Origin: an uncultured Eubacteriales bacterium | GTDB taxonomy: Bacteria; Bacillota; Clostridia; Oscillospirales; Butyricicoccaceae | Reading direction: 5' to 3' | Assembly (NCBI GenBank): GCA_905199135.1 | Contig: CAJKFC010000022.1 | Location: 1 to 22,138, forward strand | DNA: 22,138 bases | Part shown: one piece after another, positions 1 through 7,847 of the stretch | How positions within the stretch are numbered: the stretch's first letter is position 1 | Layout: each line of letters begins with the position of its first letter | Translations under genes and position numbers: made by a program | Notes under the pieces: model-generated | Seen by the model: only the letters and a program-made list of their open reading frames with translations | Told to the model about the DNA's origin: nothing | The model's database searches: none

Positions 1-2
1 AG

Positions 3-470
3 CTTTACACATATTTAAATGTAAAGGAAGATGTGTTTGAGTTGTACGGCTTTTCGACCAATGAGGAGCTGACCTTATTTAAAAATCTCATCTCCATATC
101 GGGCGTCGGAGTAAAGGCCGCCGTGTCGATACTGTCGGTGGCAAGCCCACAGCAGATTGCCCTCGCCATAATTTCAGGTGACGAAAAACTCATAACGAGA
201 GCCAGCGGAATAGGAAAAAAGATAGCTCAGAGGGTGATTTTGGAGCTTCGCGACAAGATGGCAAAGAGCAAGACAGGTCTTGAAGGCATACAGAGCATGC
301 CGTCGGGTGCAGTTTCTGTCCCGGGCGGCTCGGCTTTTGAGGACGCAATGGAGGCTCTCGAGGTGCTTGGCTATCAGAGAGTGTATATAATGGAGGCTCT
401 CAAGGGAGAAAATATGGAGGGTCTCGGCACAGAGGACATAATAAGAGCGGCCCTCAAAAAACTTATGTAA
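3..470 (+). CDS. ruvA: Holliday junction branch migration protein RuvA, 5' end outside window
   Basis: This is the C-terminal part of RuvA, the tetramer that binds Holliday junctions and positions the RuvB motors. The reading frame is open from the window edge: codons before position 33 read LYTYLNVKEDVFELYGF, the end of the N-terminal OB-fold domain, so the GTG at 33 is not the start. The helix-hairpin-helix region follows, with the segments ISGVGVKAAVSILS and ASGIGKKIAQRVILELRDK. A linker and the small C-terminal domain III (EDAMEALEVLGYQ to RAALKKLM), which contacts RuvB, complete it. The stop is 22 bases before ruvB, as in the usual ruvAB operon. Confidence 0.95.
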   Translation, partial: LYTYLNVKEDVFELYGFSTNEELTLFKNLISISGVGVKAAVSILSVASPQQIALAIISGDEKLITRASGIGKKIAQRVILELRDKMAKSKTGLEGIQSMPSGAVSVPGGSAFEDAMEALEVLGYQRVYIMEALKGENMEGLGTEDIIRAALKKLM

Positions 471-491
471 AATCTAAAAGGAGGTGTTTCT

Positions 492-1526
492 TTGGCCATC
501 GAATTTCAGTCGAGAGAAGACGACGACAGAGTCATAAGCAAGACCTTTATATCGGAAGATGAAAACGAAAACAGTTTAAGACCCAAGACTTTGGACGAAT
601 ATATAGGGCAGCACAAGGCCAAGGAAAACCTTAAAGTCTTTATAAACGCCGCAAAGATAAGAAACGAGCCTTTGGACCATGTCCTGCTTTACGGCCCTCC
701 CGGTCTGGGAAAGACCACTCTTTCGGCAATAATAGCGTCGGAGATGGGGGTAAATATCAGAATAACCTCGGGCCCTGCCATAGAAAAGGCGGGAGACCTG
801 GCGGCGCTTTTGACAAATCTTGAGGAAAACGATGTACTGTTCATAGATGAAATACACCGCCTTAACAGAAATGTCGAAGAGGTTTTGTATCCTGCAATGG
901 AGGACTATGCCCTCGACATCATAATAGGCAAAGGCCCTGCCGCAAGGTCGATAAGGTACACTTTGCCAAAGTTTACCCTGGTGGGAGCTACCACAAGGGC
1001 AGGACAGCTCTCGGGTCCGTTGCGTGACCGTTTCGGCGTGGTGGCAAGGCTCGAGATGTATTCCAATGAAGAGCTTACAAAGATAGTAAAACGCAGTGCG
1101 GGAATTCTCGGTATCGACATCGAGGACGAGGGCGCCTATAACATAGCCTCGAGAAGCAGAGGTACTCCCCGAATAGCCAACAGGGTTTTGAAAAGGGTGA
1201 GGGACTTCGCTCAGGTCAGAGGCAACGGCGTCATAACAAAGGAAATCGCAGATTTGGCTCTCGAGGCACTGGAGATAGACGAGCTTGGTCTCGACGGAGT
1301 CGACAGGCGAATGCTCGAGAGCATAATATACAACTTCGGCGGAGGCCCTGTGGGTCTCGACACGCTGGCGGCAACGATAGGCGAGGAGAGTGTCACACTG
1401 GAAGATGTCTACGAGCCATATCTCATGCAGATCGGATTTTTAAATAGGACACCGAGGGGCAGATGCGTCACGATAAAGGCATATGAGCATCTCAAAATCC
1501 CTTATCAGGGTCAGCTTACAATATAG
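492..1526 (+). CDS. ruvB: Holliday junction branch migration helicase RuvB
   Basis: RuvB is the AAA+ ATPase motor that drives Holliday-junction branch migration with RuvA. The 344 residues match the family length. Visible motifs are Walker A GPPGLGKTT (about 68-76), Walker B with FIDEIHR (117-123), sensor GATTRAG (165-171), the arginine-finger segment RDRFG (178-182), and a C-terminal winged-helix domain ending near FLNRTPRGR. The start is a TTG preceded by AGGAGGTG with good spacing; it gives the usual short N-terminus before the SLRPKTLDEYIGQ segment. It follows ruvA by 21 bases and precedes glmM by 15, suggesting one transcript. Confidence 0.97.
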   Translation: MAIEFQSREDDDRVISKTFISEDENENSLRPKTLDEYIGQHKAKENLKVFINAAKIRNEPLDHVLLYGPPGLGKTTLSAIIASEMGVNIRITSGPAIEKAGDLAALLTNLEENDVLFIDEIHRLNRNVEEVLYPAMEDYALDIIIGKGPAARSIRYTLPKFTLVGATTRAGQLSGPLRDRFGVVARLEMYSNEELTKIVKRSAGILGIDIEDEGAYNIASRSRGTPRIANRVLKRVRDFAQVRGNGVITKEIADLALEALEIDELGLDGVDRRMLESIIYNFGGGPVGLDTLAATIGEESVTLEDVYEPYLMQIGFLNRTPRGRCVTIKAYEHLKIPYQGQLTI

Positions 1527-1541
1527 ATTTAGGAGAAAAAT

Positions 1542-2882
1542 ATGAAATATTTCGGAACAGACGGAATCAGAGGCGTGGCGAATAAGGAGCTCACGCCCGA
1601 TTTGGCGTACAGAGCGGGCTTTGCTGCCGCATCTGTGCTGACAAAGAATCTTTCCCACAGATGTAAAATCTTCATAGGCAGAGACACGAGAATATCGGGC
1701 AATATGCTGGAATGCGCTTTGGCTGCCGGCATATGTGCCGCAGGAGCCGATGTCTATTTCCTCGGCGTGCTGCCCACTCCTGCCGTGGCATATCTTACGG
1801 TAAAGCACAAGGCAGACGCAGGCGTGGTGATTTCGGCGTCTCATAACCCCTTTGAGCACAACGGAATAAAGATCTTCGGCGGAAACGGCTATAAGCTTTC
1901 CGACGCCGTTGAGGAGGAGATCGAAAGCGTAATAGACAACATGCCCAATGAGCTCAAAACCGACGGCGATATAGGCATAACTGTCGACTTCAAGGAAGAG
2001 GGCGCAAGCGAATACGCAAAGCATATAGTTTCATGCGTAAAGGGCGACCTTTCGAGAATCAAGGCGGTTATAGACTGCTCCAACGGAGCGGCAAGCGGTA
2101 CTGCGGAGCTTATATTCAAGGCTTTGGGTGTGGAGTATCATCTTGTTCACTGCAAGCCCGACGGTGTGAATATAAACGAAAACTGCGGCTCTACCCACAT
2201 TGAAAATCTTTCTGCAAAGGTAGTCGAGGGAGGATACGACATAGGCGTAGCCTTTGACGGCGACGCCGACAGATGCCTTATGGTAGACGACAGAGGAAAT
2301 ATCATTGACGGAGATCTTATAATGGGTACTCTTGCCGGATACATGAAGAAAAAAGGCACTCTTAAGGGCGGAGTCGTGGCCACAATCATGTCCAATCTCG
2401 GTCTGCACACATATTTGAAAAACCACGGAATAGATATATTAACTACAAAGGTCGGCGACCGCTATGTTCTGGAAGAGATGGTCAAAAAATGCTATAACAT
2501 AGGCGGAGAGCAGTCGGGACACATGATACTGTCCGATTACGCCACTACGGGAGACGGCGAGCTTACCGCCGTGAAATTCCTGGAGATGCTCAAAGACACA
2601 GGCAGAAAAGCTTCCGACATAACGGGGGAGATAGAGATATATCCCCAGATTATGATAAATGTCCCCGTACCCAATGACAGGAAAAAGACGATAGCCGACA
2701 GGGAAGAGGTCAAAAAGATCGCCGAAGAGATCAAAAGTGTGTTCGGCGACAAGGGCCGTGTGCTCATAAGACCTTCGGGAACCGAGGCAAAAGTCAGAGT
2801 CATGGTAGAGGGAGACGACATTGAAAAAGTGAAAATGTTCGCACAGAAAGCGGCGGACACAGTAAAAGCGATTGCCGAATAA
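1542..2882 (+). CDS. glmM: Phosphoglucosamine mutase GlmM
   Basis: GlmM interconverts glucosamine-6-phosphate and glucosamine-1-phosphate on the way to UDP-GlcNAc for cell-wall synthesis. The 446 residues carry the four expected motifs: active-site phosphoserine loop ISASHNPFEHNGIK with Ser100, metal loop DGDADR (239-244), sugar-specificity loop GEQSGH (322-327) and phosphate-binding RPSGTEAKVRV (410-420). The ATG at 1542 is preceded by TTAGGAGAAAAAT. It is followed by the glmS ribozyme and glmS, so consecutive steps of amino-sugar synthesis lie together. I see no convincing promoter or terminator between glmM and the ribozyme, so co-transcription is likely. Confidence 0.97.
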   Translation: MKYFGTDGIRGVANKELTPDLAYRAGFAAASVLTKNLSHRCKIFIGRDTRISGNMLECALAAGICAAGADVYFLGVLPTPAVAYLTVKHKADAGVVISASHNPFEHNGIKIFGGNGYKLSDAVEEEIESVIDNMPNELKTDGDIGITVDFKEEGASEYAKHIVSCVKGDLSRIKAVIDCSNGAASGTAELIFKALGVEYHLVHCKPDGVNINENCGSTHIENLSAKVVEGGYDIGVAFDGDADRCLMVDDRGNIIDGDLIMGTLAGYMKKKGTLKGGVVATIMSNLGLHTYLKNHGIDILTTKVGDRYVLEEMVKKCYNIGGEQSGHMILSDYATTGDGELTAVKFLEMLKDTGRKASDITGEIEIYPQIMINVPVPNDRKKTIADREEVKKIAEEIKSVFGDKGRVLIRPSGTEAKVRVMVEGDDIEKVKMFAQKAADTVKAIAE

Positions 2883-2929
2883 TCGGCAGTCGCAATCTCC
2901 CGTGAAAGGCGGTGACAGACGAAGATGCT

Positions 2930-3085
2930 TTAAAGCGCCCGATCTGCATCATGCAGATGACGAGGAGGAAGGTTGGCGAAAGCCTAAAATCGAAAGTTCG
3001 GCGGATGCCTTCTGCCGTCGCTGTCCCGGCAAAAGCACCGTACAAATCCCTCGGGTGACCGGGGGGACAAAGACGGAGCAGACAG
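2930..3085 (+). promoter_or_regulatory. glmS ribozyme (glucosamine-6-phosphate-activated self-cleaving riboswitch)
   Basis: The glmM-glmS gap carries the conserved parts of the glmS ribozyme in order. The cleavage site is A2934/G2935 in AAAGCGCCC. A hairpin follows with arms at 2942-2948 and 2952-2958, then the core GACGAGG at 2959-2965. The segment ATCGAAAGTTCGGCGGATG ends at 3007, and GGGGACAAAG lies near 3063-3072. In this family GlcN6P acts as a cofactor for self-cleavage and the cut downstream mRNA is degraded, lowering GlmS. The placement just upstream of glmS is the standard one. The outer limits are approximate because I judged them by motif only. Confidence 0.93.
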
Positions 3086-3127
3086 CTTGACATACATTCA
3101 ATTTTGAAATCAAAGGAGAAAATATAT

Positions 3128-4954
3128 ATGTGCGGAATAGTAGGTTATGTGGGAAAGAACAACGCCGTTCCGGTAATTCTTTCCGGTCTTTATAAATTGG
3201 AATACAGAGGATATGACTCTGCAGGTATCGCTGCAATAGAAAACGACAGCCTCAAGGTCATAAAGACAAAGGGCAGAATCAAGGATCTTGACGAGAAGAT
3301 CAAGGCATACGGTGAAATAGACACCCACTGCGCCATCGGACATACAAGATGGGCCACCCACGGAGCGCCCTCCGATGTCAATTCCCATCCCCATGTCAGC
3401 ATGAACGGCAGAGTTGCCATAGTGCACAACGGAATCATAGAGAACTTTTTGGAGCTCCGCGAGATGCTGGAGGCAAGAGGTTTTGAGTTTGTCAGCCAGA
3501 CAGATACAGAGGTTGTCGCCCATCTCTTTGAGCTCAACTACAAGGGAGACGCTCTGGAAGCTCTTCTCAACACCACAAAACAGCTCAGAGGCTCCTATGC
3601 CATAGGCGTGGTCACGGCAGACGCTCCCCATGAGATAGTTTGCGCCAGAAAGGATAACCCCCTCATAATCGGTCTCGGCGAAGGCGAGAATATTTTGGGC
3701 TCGGATATCCCCGCAATAATCGGCACAACCAAGAACTACATCATACTCAACGACAACGAGACCGCCCGCCTCACCAAAGATAAGGTAGAGGTCTTCAACG
3801 CTTTGGGCGACAAGGTCGAAAAAGAGGTCATGGTGGTCAACTGGGATATTTCGGCTGCCGAAAAGGGCGGATATGAGCACTTTATGATGAAGGAGATTCA
3901 CGAGCAGCCCAAGGCTGTAAGAGACACGATCTCTCCCAGAATAGAGCACTTCCTTCCCAAGATGAGCGAGACAAACCTCTCGCCGGACACCTTTAAAAAT
4001 GTAAGAAATATCCATATAGTAGCCTGCGGTTCTGCTCTTTATGCAGGTCTCGTCGGCAAGCACATCATTGAGAAGCTGGCAAGAATACCCTGTATCGCCT
4101 CGGTGGCGTCGGAGTTCAGATACAACGATCCCATCATAGACGAAAACGATCTGTGCATAGTTGTCAGCCAGTCTGGTGAGACAGCCGACACACTGGCCGC
4201 CATGAGAGAGGCTAAAAAGCGCGGAGCAAAGACTCTTGCAATAGTCAATGTGGTAGGCTCTTCGGCTGCCAGAGAGGCCGACAGCGTGTTCTACACATGG
4301 GCGGGCCCTGAAATAGCAGTTGCCACCACAAAGGCATATTCGGCTCAGCTTTCCGCCATGTATCTCATCGCTGTATATGCAGCTCTCGCAAGAGGCAAGA
4401 TCACCGAGGATATGGCCATGGGATACTGCAAGGAGATTATGGATATCCCCGATCTTATTGAAGAGGTCATAGGCACAAAGGAGAAGGTGCAGTATCTGGC
4501 TTCGATATATTCCAACCGCTCGAGCACATTCTTCATAGGCAGGGGCATAGACTTTGCCGCCGCTCAGGAGGCTTCCCTCAAGCTCAAGGAGATCTCATAT
4601 GTCCACAGTGAGGCTTATGCGGCAGGTGAGCTCAAGCACGGCACTATATCTCTCATCGAGGATGGTACTCTTGTAGTAGCTCTCGCCAACGACGACGATG
4701 TTTATGAAAAGACACTTTCCAACATAAAATCCGTCAAGGCAAGAGGTGCAAATGTGATACTTGTCACAAATAAGAATGTCACACCTGACCCCGAGATATG
4801 TGACCACATCATTCAGATACCCAAGACGATTGCCGAGCTTTCGGCATCCCTTTCGATAGTTCCCATGCAGCTTTTGGCCTATTACATCGGTGTTTACAGA
4901 GGCTGTGACATAGATATGCCGAGAAATCTGGCAAAATCGGTCACTGTCGAATAG
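3128..4954 (+). CDS. glmS: Glutamine--fructose-6-phosphate aminotransferase GlmS
   Basis: GlmS makes glucosamine-6-phosphate from fructose-6-phosphate and glutamine, the first committed step to UDP-GlcNAc. The start is fixed at ATG 3128 because the nucleophile must be the residue after Met (MCGIVGY); the upstream in-frame TTG would bury Cys2. An AAAGGAG box lies at 3112-3118. The 608 residues comprise an N-terminal class II glutaminase domain (RGYDSAG, HTRWATHG, HNGIIEN) and two SIS isomerase domains (VACGSALYAG, SQSGETADT), ending in the canonical MPRNLAKSVTVE. Expression should be controlled by the ribozyme just upstream. No GC-rich terminator follows; only an AT-rich tract is seen near 4963-4978. 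Confidence 0.97.
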   Translation: MCGIVGYVGKNNAVPVILSGLYKLEYRGYDSAGIAAIENDSLKVIKTKGRIKDLDEKIKAYGEIDTHCAIGHTRWATHGAPSDVNSHPHVSMNGRVAIVHNGIIENFLELREMLEARGFEFVSQTDTEVVAHLFELNYKGDALEALLNTTKQLRGSYAIGVVTADAPHEIVCARKDNPLIIGLGEGENILGSDIPAIIGTTKNYIILNDNETARLTKDKVEVFNALGDKVEKEVMVVNWDISAAEKGGYEHFMMKEIHEQPKAVRDTISPRIEHFLPKMSETNLSPDTFKNVRNIHIVACGSALYAGLVGKHIIEKLARIPCIASVASEFRYNDPIIDENDLCIVVSQSGETADTLAAMREAKKRGAKTLAIVNVVGSSAAREADSVFYTWAGPEIAVATTKAYSAQLSAMYLIAVYAALARGKITEDMAMGYCKEIMDIPDLIEEVIGTKEKVQYLASIYSNRSSTFFIGRGIDFAAAQEASLKLKEISYVHSEAYAAGELKHGTISLIEDGTLVVALANDDDVYEKTLSNIKSVKARGANVILVTNKNVTPDPEICDHIIQIPKTIAELSASLSIVPMQLLAYYIGVYRGCDIDMPRNLAKSVTVE

Positions 4955-4989
4955 AGTTCACAATTTTTTAAAAAAATTCGCCGATTCTA

Positions 4990-5018
4990 TTGACAAAACA
5001 TAATGAATGTGCTTTAAT
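4990..5018 (+). promoter_or_regulatory. Sigma-A-type promoter for the SigH-like sigma factor gene
   Basis: TTGACA at 4990-4995, a 17-base spacer and TTTAAT at 5013-5018. It overlaps an in-frame ATG at 5007, which shows that this ATG cannot be the usual translation start. Confidence 0.75.
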
Positions 5019-5054
5019 ACTATTGTACCGGTTGTAGGCTTTGAAATTGGTAAT

Positions 5055-5609
5055 ATGGATAAAGAGAACACTTTTATTAAAAACAACGAGGACGCCGCCC
5101 TGGAAAGATACGCAAAGCTTGTAACGGTCATCGCAAGAAAATACTATCTTGAGGGCGGTGAATACGAGGACTTGATTCAGGAGGGAATGATAGGGCTAAT
5201 ACATGCCATCAGAACCTTTGATGAGTCAAAGTCCGACAATTTTGAATCCTACGCAGCGGTCTGTATCAGAAACAAAATCTATGATACTATCCGAAAGGCC
5301 AACAAGGGCGGCGGAAAGATAGATTTTGTGCTGACAGACTTCGAAAGTCATACAGAATATAGCGCTTTGGATAGTCACAATCCCGAAACACAGATTTTGG
5401 CACAGGAATCAGCAGAGGAAATAGAAAAGGCTCTCGCAAACACACTCTCTCGGTTCGAATCCTCAGTAGCAGAATTATATCTTTGTGGACTTAGCTCGAG
5501 TGAAATAGCCGAAAGGCTTTCAAAGAGCAAGAAATCGGTTTCAAATGCGATAGTCCGCATTAGAAAAAAGGCAGAGAAATGCCTGATGAACGGACGAATT
5601 CAGGGTTAA
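5055..5609 (+). CDS. Sigma-70 family RNA polymerase sigma factor, SigH/Spo0H-like
   Basis: This encodes a small sigma factor of about 184 residues. Region 2 reads YEDLIQEGMIGLIHAIRTFDESKSDNF followed by a segment ending in IRNKIYDTIRKA, close to the Bacillus SigH pattern. Region 4 has the helix-turn-helix LYLCGLSSSEIAERLSKSKKSVSNAI and a terminal RIRKKAEK. SigH in Bacilli directs transition-state and early sporulation genes; here the role is inferred. I chose ATG 5055 because the upstream ATG at 5007 lies inside the promoter -35/-10 interval. The ribosome binding site before 5055 is weak. It may be a paralogue rather than the true Spo0H. Confidence 0.85.
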   Translation: MDKENTFIKNNEDAALERYAKLVTVIARKYYLEGGEYEDLIQEGMIGLIHAIRTFDESKSDNFESYAAVCIRNKIYDTIRKANKGGGKIDFVLTDFESHTEYSALDSHNPETQILAQESAEEIEKALANTLSRFESSVAELYLCGLSSSEIAERLSKSKKSVSNAIVRIRKKAEKCLMNGRIQG

Positions 5610-5670
5610 CCTGTTCGTAATATTATTTTATTATGCGCCGTAGAGGGCGAAAAAGAGAGAGGTAATTCAA

Positions 5671-5949
5671 ATGTTCCAGGACAAGACAATCGTATGTAAA
5701 GAGTGCGGATCCGAGTTTGTATTCACAGCCGGTGAACAGGAGTTCTACGCAGAGCGCGGCTTCCAGAATGAGCCCCAGAGATGCAAGGCTTGCCGCGACG
5801 CCCGCAAGAACGCCGCACGCGGACCCCGTGAGTACTTCACAGCTACATGTGCAGCTTGCGGCAAAGAGGCCAGAGTTCCCTTTGAGCCCAAGTCCGACCG
5901 CCCCGTATATTGCAGCGAGTGCTTTGCAAAGATGAAGGAAGAGCAGTAA
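5671..5949 (+). CDS. Small double zinc-ribbon protein, function unknown
   Basis: This 92-residue protein has eight cysteines in four CxxC pairs (C9/C12, C38/C41, C60/C63, C81/C84), suggesting two zinc ribbons. The first half resembles the probable zinc-ribbon domain proteins common in Clostridia; the second half has the CGKEARVPFEPKSDRPVYC pattern. A GAGAGAGG box precedes the ATG. It lies 61 bases after the sigma-factor gene and is closed by a strong terminator, so both may share the sigma-gene promoter. It has no signal peptide or membrane segment. Nucleic-acid or protein binding is possible; I cannot assign a function. Confidence 0.85.
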   Translation: MFQDKTIVCKECGSEFVFTAGEQEFYAERGFQNEPQRCKACRDARKNAARGPREYFTATCAACGKEARVPFEPKSDRPVYCSECFAKMKEEQ

Positions 5950-5966
5950 TTTATTGTGCTTCACAG

Positions 5967-5994
5967 GCCCTGCCGAATATCGGCAGGGCTTTTT
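5967..5994 (+). terminator. Rho-independent terminator after the zinc-ribbon gene
   Basis: Ten-base GC-rich stem (5967-5976 with 5980-5989), three-base loop, then five T residues. The Shine-Dalgarno sequence of the next gene lies just beyond the T tract. Confidence 0.9.
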
Positions 5995-6008
5995 CAAACG
6001 GAGAAAAT

Positions 6009-6818
6009 ATGAAGAAACCTTTTAAAAAGATATATATAGAGATAACCAACGGATGCAATCTGAACTGTTCATTCTGTCAGAAAAGCCGCAGGCAGATAAG
6101 GGAGATGACCTCCGATGAATTTGAAAAAATCGCGAAGGACATAAAAAAATATACTGACTATGTCTGCCTGCATGTCAAGGGCGAGCCTCTTATGCACAGC
6201 GCTCTTGAAGATATCCTTAAAGTCTGTGAAAAATACGGTCTTATGGCCAATATAACCACAAACGGAACACTGCTTTCGGAGAAATATGAGATACTGGCTT
6301 CACATAAGGCGGTAAGGCAGATAAACATATCACTTCACGCCGAGGTGAAAGACCCCGTCAGCTATTTTGAAAATACACTGAGCACCGCCCAAAGACTGGC
6401 GGAAAACGGAATATACATAAGCTTCAGGCTGTGGAACGGCGGAGAGGGAAAAAATATGCTGAAAAAGCTTATGGAGAGATTCCCTCAAAGCTATGAAAAG
6501 GGCGGCAGAACTACCCTCGACAATAATATATTTCTCAGCCTCGACGAGTTTTGGGAGTGGCCCGATATAAACCGTGACATCGTGGCCGAAAGAGGAACAT
6601 GTCATGGACTGAGAAGCCATATCGCCATACTTTCGGACGGTACGGTGATACCCTGCTGTCTCGACGGGGAAGGGGCGGAAAAACTGGGAAATATTTTTGA
6701 AGAAAGTTTTGACAGCATATTTGAAAAATCTATATTGCCCCTGAGAAAGGATATGGAAAACCGAAAACTCCCCCTTGAGCTGTGCAAAAGATGTACTTAC
6801 AGAGAAAAATTTAGATAA
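6009..6818 (+). CDS. Radical SAM/SPASM domain protein
   Basis: This is a radical SAM enzyme of 269 residues. The [4Fe-4S]/SAM motif CNLNCSFC (C16, C20, C23) lies near the N-terminus. The C-terminus has a SPASM-like cysteine cluster: TCHGL, then SDGTVIPCCLDG, and finally ELCKRCTYR, suggesting an auxiliary iron-sulfur cluster. Such proteins often modify peptides or act as anaerobic maturases, but no substrate peptide is evident nearby. I chose ATG 6009 because the longer upstream frame runs back through the terminator and the zinc-ribbon gene; a CGGAGAA box precedes it. I see no dedicated promoter, so expression may depend on readthrough. Confidence 0.88.
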   Translation: MKKPFKKIYIEITNGCNLNCSFCQKSRRQIREMTSDEFEKIAKDIKKYTDYVCLHVKGEPLMHSALEDILKVCEKYGLMANITTNGTLLSEKYEILASHKAVRQINISLHAEVKDPVSYFENTLSTAQRLAENGIYISFRLWNGGEGKNMLKKLMERFPQSYEKGGRTTLDNNIFLSLDEFWEWPDINRDIVAERGTCHGLRSHIAILSDGTVIPCCLDGEGAEKLGNIFEESFDSIFEKSILPLRKDMENRKLPLELCKRCTYREKFR

Positions 6819-6823
6819 AACTA

Positions 6824-6852
6824 TTGCATTGTAGAGAGATTTAGGGTATAAT
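6824..6852 (+). promoter_or_regulatory. Sigma-A-type promoter for the candidate selenoprotein gene
   Basis: TTGCAT at 6824-6829, a 17-base spacer and a perfect TATAAT at 6847-6852, followed by AAAGGAGG and the ATG at 6884. It is one of the strongest-looking promoters in the window. Confidence 0.85.
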
Positions 6853-6883
6853 ATAAAAAGACTAAATAAAGGAGGAATTATCA

Positions 6884-7081
6884 ATGGTTGTAACAAAAGA
6901 CACTGTTATCATGGATGTGCTCAGAGCCGATATGAGAACTGCTGATATATTCACCGAGGCCGGGATGCATTGCTTGGGCTGAGGCGGCGCTGCTTTTGAA
7001 AGCATCGGTGATGCTTGCGCTGTACACGGTGTAAATGCAGACAATCTGGTCGACAGACTCAACGCATTTTTCGGTAACTAA
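6884..7081 (+). CDS. Candidate selenoprotein: DUF1858 / HCP-associated redox-disulfide domain with CxxU
   Basis: The frame from ATG 6884 (AAAGGAGG upstream) reads 65 codons to TAA 7079-7081 with one internal UGA, codon 33 at 6980-6982. The product begins MVVTKDTVIMDVLRADMRTA and contains EAGMHCLG-U-GGAAFESIGDACAVHGV, matching the small DUF1858 family, in which the sequence GMHCLGC has a redox CxxC pair. The UGA therefore sits exactly at the second cysteine, giving Cys30-Leu-Gly-Sec33. Homology continues through the family C-terminus (VHGVNADNLVDRLN), so this is not a simple stop. A hairpin with a GGU loop follows at SECIS distance. UGA is a normal stop in trmK and the hydrolase next door, which argues against code reassignment. 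A sequencing error is the main alternative. The redox role is inferred from the family. Confidence 0.85.
6983..7020 (+). promoter_or_regulatory. Bacterial SECIS-like element inside the coding region
   Basis: Just after the UGA, a perfect seven-base stem (7000-7006 with 7010-7016) presents a GGU loop at 7007-7009, starting 24 bases after the UGA. Bacterial SECIS elements recognised by SelB are short stem-loops with guanines at the start of the apical loop, placed roughly 16-37 bases downstream. GCGC at 6987-6990 and 7017-7020 could extend it as an outer stem around a 5' bulge. Function is inferred. Confidence 0.7.
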
Positions 7082-7097
7082 TTTAAATATGATCGAG

Positions 7098-7124
7098 TAG
7101 GGTGGATGTTTATCCACCCTATTT
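7098..7124 (+). terminator. Hairpin after the selenoprotein gene, weak terminator or attenuator
   Basis: A ten-base stem (7098-7107 with 7112-7121) has a GTTT loop, followed by only three T residues. It lies between the selenoprotein gene and trmK, whose start is about 20 bases on. The short T tract suggests a leaky terminator. Confidence 0.55.
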
Positions 7125-7142
7125 GTGAAATGTGAGGAAATT

Positions 7143-7847
7143 TTGAAGCTTACAGACAGACTTTTAAAGATAGCCGAGCTGTGTGAAAACAGTCGCTCGG
7201 TGATAGATGTGGGGTGCGACCACGCAAAACTCCCGATATATCTGATTGAAAACGGGATAATAGAAAGGGCAGTGGCCACCGATATCAAAGAGGGGCCTAT
7301 TAAAAACGCCCGCAAAAACATAGAGGCAAACGGTCTTTCGGACAGGATAAGGACAAATCTTTCCAACGGTCTCGACGGACTTTCAAGAGACGACGGAGAT
7401 ACCGTCATAATTGCTGGAATGGGCGGCGAAGAGATATCCTTTATAATTTCAAAGGCCCAGTGGACAAGGGACAGAGATGTGACCCTTATTTTGCAGCCCA
7501 TGACAATGGAACATAAACTGAGAGCCTTTTTGAGAGAAAACGGCTACAAAACCGAGAGAGAATGTGTCGCCGTAGAGGGCAAAAAGGTGTATATTATACT
7601 CAAAGCCCGATTTGAGGGCGGAGAGATACCCATCGAAAACTACGATCTGTTTTCAAATGCATTGGTAAAGGACGAAAACAGGGTTTACTATATAAAAAAG
7701 CTAATAAACAGATATCAGAAAATGCAGAACGGACACATAGCCTCAAAAGGGGAGAAGAGTGAGGAGCTCGCACAAAAGCTGTCGCTTTTAAGTGACATTC
7801 TGCAAAAGACAGAGGACAACGAGGTATGGCACAGGACAGTTTTATGA
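7143..7847 (+). CDS. trmK: tRNA (adenine(22)-N1)-methyltransferase TrmK
   Basis: TrmK methylates N1 of A22 in bacterial tRNAs using SAM. The Rossmann motif is VIDVGCDHAKLPIYL and the conserved AGMGGEEI segment follows, then a C-terminal helical region. I chose TTG 7143 (MKLTDRLLKIAELC, 234 residues) over the GTG at 7125. GAGG at 7134-7137 is well spaced for it, the GTG abuts the upstream hairpin with no ribosome binding site, and family members typically begin with a short M-x-L-x-x-R-L sequence. The gene overlaps rqcH by 22 bases, suggesting translational coupling. Confidence 0.93.
   Translation: MKLTDRLLKIAELCENSRSVIDVGCDHAKLPIYLIENGIIERAVATDIKEGPIKNARKNIEANGLSDRIRTNLSNGLDGLSRDDGDTVIIAGMGGEEISFIISKAQWTRDRDVTLILQPMTMEHKLRAFLRENGYKTERECVAVEGKKVYIILKARFEGGEIPIENYDLFSNALVKDENRVYYIKKLINRYQKMQNGHIASKGEKSEELAQKLSLLSDILQKTEDNEVWHRTVL

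Noticed and set aside
3110..4063. A 317-codon - strand ORF
   Set aside because: Antisense shadow of glmS, without a ribosome binding site or recognisable motifs.
5007..5054. Upstream ATG extending the sigma factor by 16 residues
   Set aside because: It lies between the -35 and -10 boxes of a well-formed promoter, so it would not be in the transcript.
6980..6982. UGA read as tryptophan through an alternative genetic code
   Set aside because: TGA ends trmK, the hydrolase, the recombinase and the deacetylase, and TGG is used for Trp throughout.
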